From positions 1 to 63,964 of the forward strand of contig JABHEG010000046.1 of the NCBI GenBank assembly GCA_018676675.1: a DNA stretch of 63,964 nt, read 5' to 3'. Shown in pieces: positions 27,208 to 34,888 of this stretch. Origin of the DNA: Lentisphaerota bacterium (GTDB lineage: Bacteria > Verrucomicrobiota > Lentisphaeria > Oligosphaerales > JABHEG01). Every line of letters begins with the position of its first letter. Within the stretch, counting starts at the first letter, position 1. A program made the position numbers and the translations under genes. The notes under the pieces are model-generated. The model saw nothing but the letters and a program-made list of their open reading frames with translations. It was not told where the DNA came from and made no database searches.

Positions 27208-27362
27208 AGTGTCTTCTCGTCCTTCCAGTTCGTGTCCGGAACAGGGCTCCCCATTGCGCGTTGTGTTGACCCCGGAACATAGCGTCGCAGGAGGGAGGCG
27301 TCCCCGGCAACTCGTAGATTTCCTTTCCGAGTCCTGAGGGCAAGCGCCACTTCAACAGAGCC

Positions 27363-27599
27363 GTGACCTGTGGGGAGTGGCCAAGGTACGGTCAATCGGA
27401 GCACAGCGGTTCCTCCCACGTTGTCTGAATCTGAGCCCAATGTGACCTGTGGAAAATGGCCAAGATACGGCCAATCGGAGCACAGCGGCTCCTCCCACGT
27501 TGCTCGTATCTGAGCCCAATGTGACCTGTGGGGAATGGCCAAGATACGGTCAATCGGAGCACAGCGGCTCCTCCCACGTTGCTCGTATCTGAGCCCAAT
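27363..27599. repeat. 79-bp tandem repeat, three copies
   Basis: Units begin at 27363, 27442 and 27521 (each GTGACCTGTGG) with exact 79-bp spacing and few differences; copies 2 and 3 are nearly identical. Each unit contains CTCCCACGTTG. The array lies in the 579-bp divergent region between the PQQ-type and HEAT genes, where I see no gene. It runs directly into the palindromic element at 27570-27625. Confidence 0.95.
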
Positions 27600-27625
27600 G
27601 TGGGAGGCGGTGTCATCCGGCGACC
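27570..27625 (-). repeat. Dispersed palindromic element, copy 1
   Basis: CCTCCCACGTT (27570-27580) faces AATGTGGGAGG (from 27597), and the right arm continues to 27625 with a sequence whose complement, GGTCGCCGGATGACACCGCC, matches copies at 33890 and 62120. The tandem array to the left appears to have grown from this element. Confidence 0.75.
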
Positions 27626-27786
27626 TTCCCCCGGCTTCGCTCTAGAGCCTCAAGTCAGAGCCGTCCGTGACTAACGGGAGCGATGTCGGTTATTCCGCGT
27701 TGCCAATAGCGCGAAACCTGGTCCCGCTCGCTATTGTATGTGGCATTGACCACATGTGTTGGCATACCCTCAGAAGGAGTTGACGG

Positions 27787-28749
27787 ATGCGTTTGCTGAG
27801 AGGATACGCGGCTTTTGTGTGCTTGGGTGGGGCTGTTCTGCTGCCCTGTCCTGCTTTTGCGGCGGAGGACGACGTTCCGACATTGCAGCGGCGAGCGCAG
27901 TCGGAGAACGCCATTGAGCGTCGTCGGGCGGCGCGGAAACTGCTTGCGATGGGGAATAGGGCAGGTGAAGCCATGCTGAAGTTGGCCCAATCTGACGACA
28001 TGGTGATAAGGCGCGCTGCCCTGCGTCGGATCCATGATGTCAAGGGGGAGGGCGCCTTGCCTGTACTGAAGGCTGCGCTCAGCGATCCCAGCCCACTTGT
28101 CCGTGTCGTTGCGGTGGAGGAGCTCGTGGCCATGCGGCCGCGCACTGACGAGGTCACGCAATCCCTGATGGCGGCGACTCGGGACGAGGACACCGCGGTG
28201 CGGAAGATGGCTGCGGACGCGTTTTGGACGTTTCGCCGCAACGTGGTGCCGTTGCGTAAACGCCTGGGGTGGGACCACGCCATCGAGGTCGTCGCGAGTT
28301 TGCCTTTGGCGGAGACGGGTTGGGTGTTCAGGCCGGACCCAAGCCGCTACGGGCACGTCCGCAACTGGTTTGTTCCGGATCTGGATGAGAGCGATTGGTT
28401 TGGGATCAAGACGGGCGTGTTCTGGCACGACGCCTTGCCTGAGAAGGTTGGCCGATTCATGGGAATTGGCTGGTACCGAACCACGGTAACGTTCCCCCAG
28501 AAACCGGAGGGCACGATCAATCAGGTCGTTCTGCGTTTTGAGGCGGTGGACGAATCCACCTGGCTGTGGATCAACGGCGAGTATGCCGGCGTCCACGATA
28601 TCGGACCTGCCGGTTGGCGCACGCCGTTCGATCTGGACATCACCCCGTTTGTGAAGTGGGGCCAACCGAACCACCTGGCCGTGCGGGTCCTGAATACGGC
28701 TGGCGCCGGGGGCATCTACAAGCCCGTCGAGTTCCAGGTTCTTAGGTAG
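27787..28749 (+). CDS. Exported HEAT-repeat protein with GH2-type sugar-binding jelly roll
   Basis: This 320-residue protein starts at the ATG at 27787 with AAGGAG eight bases upstream and a signal peptide (MRLLRGYAAFVCLGGAVLL). Residues about 30-160 are HEAT/Armadillo-like repeats (DDMVIRRAALRRI, SPLVRVVAVEEL, EDTAVRKMAADAF). Residues about 175-320 form a glycoside-hydrolase-family-2-type sugar-binding domain (GIGWYRTTVTFP, ESTWLWINGEYAGVH, LDITPFVKWGQPNHLAVRV). There is no catalytic barrel, so it is a binding protein rather than an enzyme. It lies 50 bp before the LamG/GH-like gene and is probably co-transcribed with it. Confidence 0.82.
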   Translation: MRLLRGYAAFVCLGGAVLLPCPAFAAEDDVPTLQRRAQSENAIERRRAARKLLAMGNRAGEAMLKLAQSDDMVIRRAALRRIHDVKGEGALPVLKAALSDPSPLVRVVAVEELVAMRPRTDEVTQSLMAATRDEDTAVRKMAADAFWTFRRNVVPLRKRLGWDHAIEVVASLPLAETGWVFRPDPSRYGHVRNWFVPDLDESDWFGIKTGVFWHDALPEKVGRFMGIGWYRTTVTFPQKPEGTINQVVLRFEAVDESTWLWINGEYAGVHDIGPAGWRTPFDLDITPFVKWGQPNHLAVRVLNTAGAGGIYKPVEFQVLR

Positions 28750-28799
28750 ATTCAGCGGTTCACGGTTCACGGTTGCGGACATTACAGTGAGGAGGCAAT

Positions 28800-31700
28800 A
28801 TGACATACTCCCGAGTTTCTGATTGGCGCATGTTCCCTTGGATGTGTTTGGTTGGGGTCGCCTGGATGGGAGCCGCTTCTGCGGCTGAAGGATGGAATCG
28901 TGTGTACGAGGGGGACGAGGTGACCGGCCCGGACACCGTGGCTATCTGGCAGTTCCAGCCCGGGACGGAGGCGCAAGATGGCAAGGGCGATGCCCACCTG
29001 ACGCTGAGTGGGAAGGCCCAATTTGTCACCGACGAGCGCTTCGGCGGTGCACTGGAATCGTTCTGTTCCGGGCCGCCGGACAACGACAAACGGCAGGGCG
29101 CGGGGACACCACGGAAACTGGACCTGACCCCCAAAGGTGCGTTAACACTCGAGGCGTGGATCAAACTCAAGGCTGAACCTACCAATCCCGACTGGCGGTC
29201 AGGATACATCATCGACAAGATGTATGTCCCCGTCACGACAGACAAGAAGGGGTATAACCGGGACTACTTCTTCAGGCTTGCACGGTCAAAGAACGGGACC
29301 GACTACCGGCTCCATGCCGGCGTTGGCCTGGGAGACGAAGTCATCGCTTTTCAGTCGACGTGGCAGCCGATCGCGGCGAACACGTGGACGCATGTCGCTT
29401 TTGCTTACGACGGTCGCGGGATGGGACTGCTTTTTCTTAATGGGGCGCTCTGTGGGCGGCGGACCTATGAGGGGAAGGGCGAAGCAAAGCCCGGTTCACG
29501 CAATGTGAGCATTGGTGAACGTTGCGGAAGTCACCACTCGGGACTGCCGGCGTACCTGGCTCAGGTGCGGATTTCCCGGGGAATCCCCGAATCCCTGGCC
29601 ATTCCTTTGGTAGTAACCGTTCGCCACGTCCACCAGCGCAGTGCTTTCGAACGCATGGAGAGTGACCAGTCTCTCGTTGTGACGATTGAGAACACGATCG
29701 GTCGCCCGGTGACGAACGCCGTGCTGACCGTCGACACCGGCTTCAATACGTCTCGTTCCGAACTGGGGACACTGCCCCTGGAACCGAAAAATGTGACCGT
29801 TCCGCTGTCCTGTGACGGCAGGTCCGGCTCCTACACGCTTCAGGCTACGATTACCGGGACAGCCGATGGACGGAAGGTCAGCGGCAAAGGAACGTTTGGC
29901 TGGAACATCTGCAAACGCCTGCCACCCTTCGTGCCTGTTGTCATGTGGGGAGGCGCCAGCTTCGAGCAAATGGCTGAGACTGGTTTTACTCATGCCCTGC
30001 TGTGGATGGACCACTTCGATATGAGGGCGTTCCAAGAGGGAGCTCCCATCCCTTTCCATGAACGTATGGACGAGACGCGCGCGACGCTCAACCGGGCCCT
30101 GGTCGCGGGCTTGCGTGTTCTTGGTAAGATCTCGCCTGGGGGCTACCTCAAAGGGCAGAAGGGCTACGCGAAGATTCGCGAGGAGTTTCTGTGTCTGGAT
30201 GCCTACGGAAAGCCGACCAAGCATGTGGACTTCTCACTCCCTCGGCTTCAGCAGTTTGGCTATGATGTCGGGCGTTCGGTGGGCAACAATGTCGGCATGT
30301 TCCCAGCTCTTGACCTGGTACTCACGGACTCCGAGTTCCGGGATGGTAACCAAGTCTCCTTCCGCCCAGAAACAAGGAGAGCGTTCCGCGCATTCGCCGG
30401 CTATGACATCCCGAAGCTGGTCCGTTCGAAGAGCGGGACCCGATATCGCGAAATCCCGGACTTCCCCCGTGACCATGTCGTGCCTGACGATGACCGGATT
30501 CTGACCTTCTACCGCTGGTTTTGGGGTGGAGGGGATGGCTATCCGGGCTTTGTGAGCAGCGAACGACGCGGCGTGAAGGGCGACCGGGAAGATTTACGGA
30601 CGCTTTGGGATCCGGCTGTGCGGTGTCCGAGCAAGTGGGGGAGCGGCGGCGAGGTCGACTTCCTGGGGCATTGGACGTACATCTACCCCGATCCCCTGGT
30701 GATGGGGTTGGCCACGGATGAAATGTTCGCGATGGTCAAAGGTGGTCCTCCTCACCAGCAGGTCACGAAGATGACACAGATCATCTGCTACCGAAGCGGG
30801 ACCACCGAGACGCCTCCAGAGGACAAGAACAAATGGGCCGACTGGGAGAAGCGTCTGCCTGACACTCGTTTCATCACGGTTCCGCCGGACCTGCTGGAGA
30901 TTGGCTTCTGGCAGATGATCGCCCGTCCCGTTCGGGCCATCATGTACCATGGTGCCGGTTCGCTTTGGCCCAGCAAACCCGGGGGGTACGACTACACGAA
31001 CCCGGACACCGGGCCACGGCTGGCGGGACTCGTGCGGAGCGTCATCCGACCGTTGGGACCAACGTTGCTTGAGGTCCCGGATCGGCGAACTGACGTTGCC
31101 ATGTTGGAGAGCTTCTCGTCGCAGATGTTCTACGGCGGGGCCACGTACGGGAGCATGCGGACCCCGGTGGGACGGATGCATGCGATACTCTGCCGCGCCC
31201 ATCTCCAGCCTGACATCGTGTACGATGAGACGATTCTCCGCGATGGGCTCGACCAGTACAACGTGTTGGTTGCTCCCGTGTGTGCCGTCTTGACTGAGGG
31301 CGTCGCCAGCAGAATCCAACAGTGGCAGAACAACGGTGGCATACTCGTCGCGGATGAGCTGCTCGTCCCCCGCCTGATGCCCGATCTCCTGATTACATCC
31401 TGTTCCAGCTCCGACAAGGGCGATCTTGTGGCCAAGGCTGTGGAAGTGCGTGAACAGCTCTCGGGTGCCTACACCCCCTACGGTGATGCTGACACGGCCG
31501 ATGCCATCCTGCGCTTCCGAGCCTTCGGGGCGACCGACTACCTCTTCGTGGTCAATGACAGCCGCACATACGGTGACTACGTCGGCCAGTACCGTCGGGT
31601 GATGGAGAAAGGCCAGCCATTAGAGACCAGCGTGGTCGTTCGACGCTCGAGAGGCACAGTCTATGACTTGGAGAAAGGACGTCTTGTGCCCTCCAAACAG

Positions 31701-32072
31701 AATGGAAAGGAACTGTGCTTCAGTGCGAAGCTGGGAGGGGGCGATGGTGGACTCTATATGATCACAGAGCGGCCTATCGCAGATGTTGCCGTCGATGTCC
31801 CGGAAGGGGCGACACGAGGCAAAGAGATGTCCGTTGCGATCGCCGTGCGCGATGCCGCTGGAGAGCTGATTGACGCCGTCGTTCCTGTGCGTGTTGATAT
31901 CACCGACCCCGAGGGGAATGCCGCTGAATTCAGCGGCTGGTATGCGGCCACGGGAGGGAAGCTTGCGCTGGAGCTCAATGTTGCGCCCAATGACGCAGTA
32001 GGCACTTGGACAGTGGCCGTTCGTGAGCTCGCCTCCGGGCTCACGGCTACCCGGGAGCTCCAGGTGCAATAG
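28800..32072 (+). CDS. Secreted LamG / beta-galactosidase-like protein
   Basis: This 1090-residue exported protein has a GAGGAGG site before the ATG and a signal peptide ending near ASAAEG. A LamG/concanavalin-like domain (about 50-265; LTLEAWIKLK, TWTHVAFAYDGRGMGLLFLNG) comes first, then an Ig-like linker, a TIM-barrel-like region (about 400-700; GFTHALLWMDHFD, FYRWFWGGGDGYPGF) and a trimerisation-like Rossmann segment (about 765-860; NVLVAPVCAVLTEG, NGGILVADELL). The C-terminus is beta-sandwich. The order parallels the 2504- and 1592-residue proteins nearby. Catalytic acids cannot be assigned with confidence, so hydrolase activity is inferred. Confidence 0.78.
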   Translation: MTYSRVSDWRMFPWMCLVGVAWMGAASAAEGWNRVYEGDEVTGPDTVAIWQFQPGTEAQDGKGDAHLTLSGKAQFVTDERFGGALESFCSGPPDNDKRQGAGTPRKLDLTPKGALTLEAWIKLKAEPTNPDWRSGYIIDKMYVPVTTDKKGYNRDYFFRLARSKNGTDYRLHAGVGLGDEVIAFQSTWQPIAANTWTHVAFAYDGRGMGLLFLNGALCGRRTYEGKGEAKPGSRNVSIGERCGSHHSGLPAYLAQVRISRGIPESLAIPLVVTVRHVHQRSAFERMESDQSLVVTIENTIGRPVTNAVLTVDTGFNTSRSELGTLPLEPKNVTVPLSCDGRSGSYTLQATITGTADGRKVSGKGTFGWNICKRLPPFVPVVMWGGASFEQMAETGFTHALLWMDHFDMRAFQEGAPIPFHERMDETRATLNRALVAGLRVLGKISPGGYLKGQKGYAKIREEFLCLDAYGKPTKHVDFSLPRLQQFGYDVGRSVGNNVGMFPALDLVLTDSEFRDGNQVSFRPETRRAFRAFAGYDIPKLVRSKSGTRYREIPDFPRDHVVPDDDRILTFYRWFWGGGDGYPGFVSSERRGVKGDREDLRTLWDPAVRCPSKWGSGGEVDFLGHWTYIYPDPLVMGLATDEMFAMVKGGPPHQQVTKMTQIICYRSGTTETPPEDKNKWADWEKRLPDTRFITVPPDLLEIGFWQMIARPVRAIMYHGAGSLWPSKPGGYDYTNPDTGPRLAGLVRSVIRPLGPTLLEVPDRRTDVAMLESFSSQMFYGGATYGSMRTPVGRMHAILCRAHLQPDIVYDETILRDGLDQYNVLVAPVCAVLTEGVASRIQQWQNNGGILVADELLVPRLMPDLLITSCSSSDKGDLVAKAVEVREQLSGAYTPYGDADTADAILRFRAFGATDYLFVVNDSRTYGDYVGQYRRVMEKGQPLETSVVVRRSRGTVYDLEKGRLVPSKQNGKELCFSAKLGGGDGGLYMITERPIADVAVDVPEGATRGKEMSVAIAVRDAAGELIDAVVPVRVDITDPEGNAAEFSGWYAATGGKLALELNVAPNDAVGTWTVAVRELASGLTATRELQVQ

Positions 32073-32122
32073 GAAGCCGGCGGAGCTTCCCACGTGTCCC
32101 GGAAGGGCCCGGTTCCGTAAGT

Positions 32123-32495
32123 TTCGCATGCGCGTCAATCCAAGCTGTAACTCGTTGTGGTGTAGAAGCGTAGGCTCTTCCCGAGGCCCCCATTCGGCAG
32201 GCTCAGAGCTTGCAGCCCTGGGGGACCGGCGGCTCCTGTTATTGACTTAAGCACACATCGGCCAGAGCGGACGAGTGAACCGTACGTAGTTCCGTCTTTA
32301 GACGGTTTGTCCGGGCCGCGTGAACGCGGAACTACATACACCGAACGCCCCAAATCAATGGCATTTGACCGGCGGCTCCCCCGTTGCCACCGCTCGCGCG
32401 ACGGGCGACCACGTAAACGGAAGCTCACGCACCAGCGTCCCTCGTGACGCAAAATGCTGGCGGGGAGATGTCTACACCCTAGCTTGACGCGCATG
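32123..32495. mobile_element. MITE-like element with 14-bp terminal inverted repeats
   Basis: CGCATGCGCGTCAA (32125-32138) is repeated as a perfect inverted copy at 32484-32497; a second matched pair, GGTGTAGA/TCTACACC (32159-32166, 32471-32478), lies inside. CGTAAGT occurs at both outer edges (32116-32122 and 32496-32502) and could be a 7-bp target duplication. No ORF is present, so it would be non-autonomous. It fills most of the 459-bp convergent gap between 32072 and 32532, where there is no gene. GACCGGCGGCTCC occurs twice within it (32224 and 32367). Confidence 0.65.
32286..32335. repeat. Cruciform-type hairpin cluster inside the MITE-like element
   Basis: GTAGTTCCG (32286-32294) pairs with CGGAACTAC (32327-32335) and encloses two smaller stems: CCGTCT/AGACGG (32292-32305, loop TT) and CCGCG/CGCGG (32316-32329, loop TGAA). 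The outer and inner stems are mutually compatible only in part, suggesting alternative folds. Confidence 0.7.
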
Positions 32496-32531
32496 CGTAA
32501 GTCGCGGCTCTGCCGGACAGGATGGGCTTGG

Positions 32532-33782
32532 CTACTGCAGCTGAGCCAGGATATCCCGGGCGACCTTCCTGGCCAGGAACTCGGAGCCGCTGGTGGAGAA
32601 GTGGATGTTCTGTGGGCGGATATGGGCGGCCAGGTCGGGCTTTACATGGCTGTAGAGGTCACTGATGGGGACGCCGTGCTTCTCCATGATGGCATTGGCG
32701 ACGCTGTTGTAGGGAATGGAATCGCCGACCTCATGCGTCTTGGCTCCTTCGGGAATTGGCGTTGTTGTCGCCCAGACCAGCTTCGTGCCCGTTTCCTTCA
32801 GCCGCGTGACCAACTGCTCAAGGTTCTTGCCGTAAGTCTGCGTATCCGAAAACCGCTTCCCCGTCTTTCTGTCCCAGCCTTGGTATTTCGAGTCGTGGAG
32901 ACCGAAGTTGAAGTAGATGACGGCCCAGTTGCCCGGCTTGAGCCACTTGTCCAGGTTTGCCAGCCCTCGGTCAGTCGGCCCTCCATTCGTTGGGATACGG
33001 TGGACATTGGCCTTGCCTTCCAGCTGTGCGCGCACCAAGTGGGTGTAGTGGATCGAGATCGAGTCGCCCATGATCAGGATCCGTGGCAGACCAGGCGTGT
33101 CCGGCACGTACTTGAATCCGGGGAGCCTTTTCAGGCTTGGGCGCACGGCTGCTTCCCAAGCCCTTTGTTCAGGGGGCTTTGCTTCCTCGATTTTCCGGAG
33201 GTCGTCGTTGGTCAGAAGGCGGATGGAAGCGATTGCGAAGCTCAACGTGTTCCGACAGCCGAAATACAGGCTGGTCGTGGCGTTGAGTTGGAGCTCAGGA
33301 GTTCCCTTCTTTGGCGGCGTTGGTGTCAGGATCAATGTCTGCCACTCTGCCTTGCCGAGAGAGAGGCCGAACTGGCTGCGCGCTTGCGCTTTGCCTGTTC
33401 CTGAGGGGCCGCTCAGGTAGAAGGAAACGCCACCTGATACGCCATCTCCGCGGTAGGTTACCTCAACTGCCCCGTAGTCTTTTTGGCGCCACTCACCACC
33501 GGGAATCTCGGGGGAGATGATGCTGCATCCCGGGGAGTCAGTAATCGTGGCCTGGACGGCTTTGCCGCCGTTCGGCCCAGCGACGAGTGCGATCTCCGCG
33601 CTGCCCGTGGTGCCATCGTCACGTTTACCCCACATGTTCGTGCGCCAGCCATCCTGCGGGGCGTCTCCAGTGAAGTCGAAAAGTGTGTGAGCGTGGAGCG
33701 GGAGGAGCATGGCGACGGCGAGGGCCGCAAGCGTGAACCGCATGGCGGGTGTCCCGGGGACTGACGGCTTGGTCTGTATCAT
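32532..33782 (-). CDS. Exported SGNH/GDSL-type esterase with N-terminal beta-sandwich
   Basis: This 416-residue protein starts at the ATG at 33782 because AAGGA lies eight bases upstream; the signal peptide core is FTLAALAVAMLLPLHAH. Residues about 30-210 look like a carbohydrate-binding jelly roll. The C-terminal half is an SGNH hydrolase: block I GDSIS (nucleophile Ser), the Gly in NGGPTDRG, the Asn in FNFGLHD, and the terminal N-x-x-H type PQNIHFS with the catalytic His. Such enzymes deacetylate polysaccharides or cleave esters; the substrate here is unknown. Confidence 0.88.
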   Translation of the reverse strand: MIQTKPSVPGTPAMRFTLAALAVAMLLPLHAHTLFDFTGDAPQDGWRTNMWGKRDDGTTGSAEIALVAGPNGGKAVQATITDSPGCSIISPEIPGGEWRQKDYGAVEVTYRGDGVSGGVSFYLSGPSGTGKAQARSQFGLSLGKAEWQTLILTPTPPKKGTPELQLNATTSLYFGCRNTLSFAIASIRLLTNDDLRKIEEAKPPEQRAWEAAVRPSLKRLPGFKYVPDTPGLPRILIMGDSISIHYTHLVRAQLEGKANVHRIPTNGGPTDRGLANLDKWLKPGNWAVIYFNFGLHDSKYQGWDRKTGKRFSDTQTYGKNLEQLVTRLKETGTKLVWATTTPIPEGAKTHEVGDSIPYNSVANAIMEKHGVPISDLYSHVKPDLAAHIRPQNIHFSTSGSEFLARKVARDILAQLQ

Positions 33783-33889
33783 TGCGAATGTCCTTCTTTG
33801 TTGGGTAGACGCACACGGAACCTTCTGCACCGCATCGTGTGCGTGGCGTCAATGCTATCAGCTTCCTCTTGTCACTGCACTGGCAGAGA

Positions 33890-33960
33890 GGTCGCCGGAT
33901 GGCATCGCCTCCCACATTGTGCAGTTCTGCTAACGTGGGAGGGGTTGCCACGCCGCGACC
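33890..33960 (+). repeat. Dispersed palindromic element, copy 2 (71 bp)
   Basis: Outer arms GGTCGC (33890-33895) and GCGACC (33955-33960) and inner arms GGCATCGCCTCCCACATT versus AACGTGGGAGGGGTTGCC (15 of 18 complementary) make a near-complete hairpin with a 13-nt loop. It sits in the 398-bp divergent gap between the SGNH gene and the kinase-like gene; no gene is seen there. Confidence 0.8.
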
Positions 33961-34180
33961 CCGACTCCGAGAAAGCCGACCGCATCGTGGGTTTTGCCCG
34001 TGGTCACCCAGCAATCTGATGTCGTCTTGACGTTTGTACAGTCGGGACGACTCGTGCGCTACTCGTTGCATCGGCCGACGGATTGAGCTTCCTGACTTGG
34101 GGCTTACGTTGTGAGAACACCGGGACGCCCTGCGCAGGCGGGGTGCTTTTGGTTGGGAACGATGCCATGGAGGGCGATTT

Positions 34181-34810
34181 TTGGTGCAGCCGCAAAGTGC
34201 CAATCAGGAAGCGATCTTGCTCGTAGGGCCTACCGGCGCAGGGAAGTCACCGCTGGGGGATGCCCTTGAATGCCATGGTCACCACGGACGGCGTTGTTGG
34301 CATTTCGATTTTGGCGCGAATCTGCGGCTCGTTGCCGCCGGCGACATGCGGCCTGACGCCTTCACTGATGCCGACGTTGCCTTCGTGCAGTGCGTCCTGT
34401 CCGCCGGCGCTTTGCTTGAGGATGAGACGTTCTACATCGCGGAGGGGATATTCCGTGCGTTCATCGACATACGACCCGTCGGTGTTGGAGACGTCGTCAT
34501 TCTGAACGGGTTGCCGCGGCATGTCGGCCAAGCACGCGATGTGGCCCGCTTCGCTACTGTCGTCGAGGTGATCGCACTGGCGTGTACTCCCGAGGTGGTT
34601 GAGGCTCGCGTCTGCGCCAACGTTGGTGGCGACCGTGCTGAACGGACGGACGATTCGCTGGCAGAGGTCAGGCGGAAGCTCGAGATTTTTCGGCAGCGCA
34701 CAGCCCCCCTTATCGAGTATTACTGCTCAAGCGGCGTCCCGCTCACTCGAGTGGACGTGATGGCTGATATGACTGCAGATGGCGCCTTGAGTGCCCTTGT
34801 GACCGGGTAA
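34181..34810 (+). CDS. Adenylate-kinase-like P-loop nucleotide kinase
   Basis: This 209-residue cytosolic protein has a P-loop GPTGAGKSPLG near residue 17 and an adenylate-kinase-like layout: GDMRPDAF, a nucleotide-binding segment DVVILNGLPRHVGQA (compare the DGFPR motif of adenylate kinase, here NGLPR), a lid region with RAERTDDS and an IEYYCSSGVPL C-terminal part. The usual Asp of DGFPR is Asn and the residue after GKS is Pro, so activity on AMP is uncertain. It starts at TTG 34181 or GTG 34184, with GGAGGG upstream. Probably a diverged NMP kinase. Confidence 0.75.
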   Translation: MVQPQSANQEAILLVGPTGAGKSPLGDALECHGHHGRRCWHFDFGANLRLVAAGDMRPDAFTDADVAFVQCVLSAGALLEDETFYIAEGIFRAFIDIRPVGVGDVVILNGLPRHVGQARDVARFATVVEVIALACTPEVVEARVCANVGGDRAERTDDSLAEVRRKLEIFRQRTAPLIEYYCSSGVPLTRVDVMADMTADGALSALVTG

Positions 34811-34888
34811 TGGCGAGATTGCACGAACAGAGGTCCGTCACGGAACGGCTGCGGACCGGGTATTCTCCATTTCTATTTGGACGGTGCT

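Noticed and set aside
27363..27599. CRISPR or protein-coding tandem repeat
   Set aside because: Units are contiguous without spacers, and 79 bp is not a multiple of three, so the repeat shifts frame in every unit.
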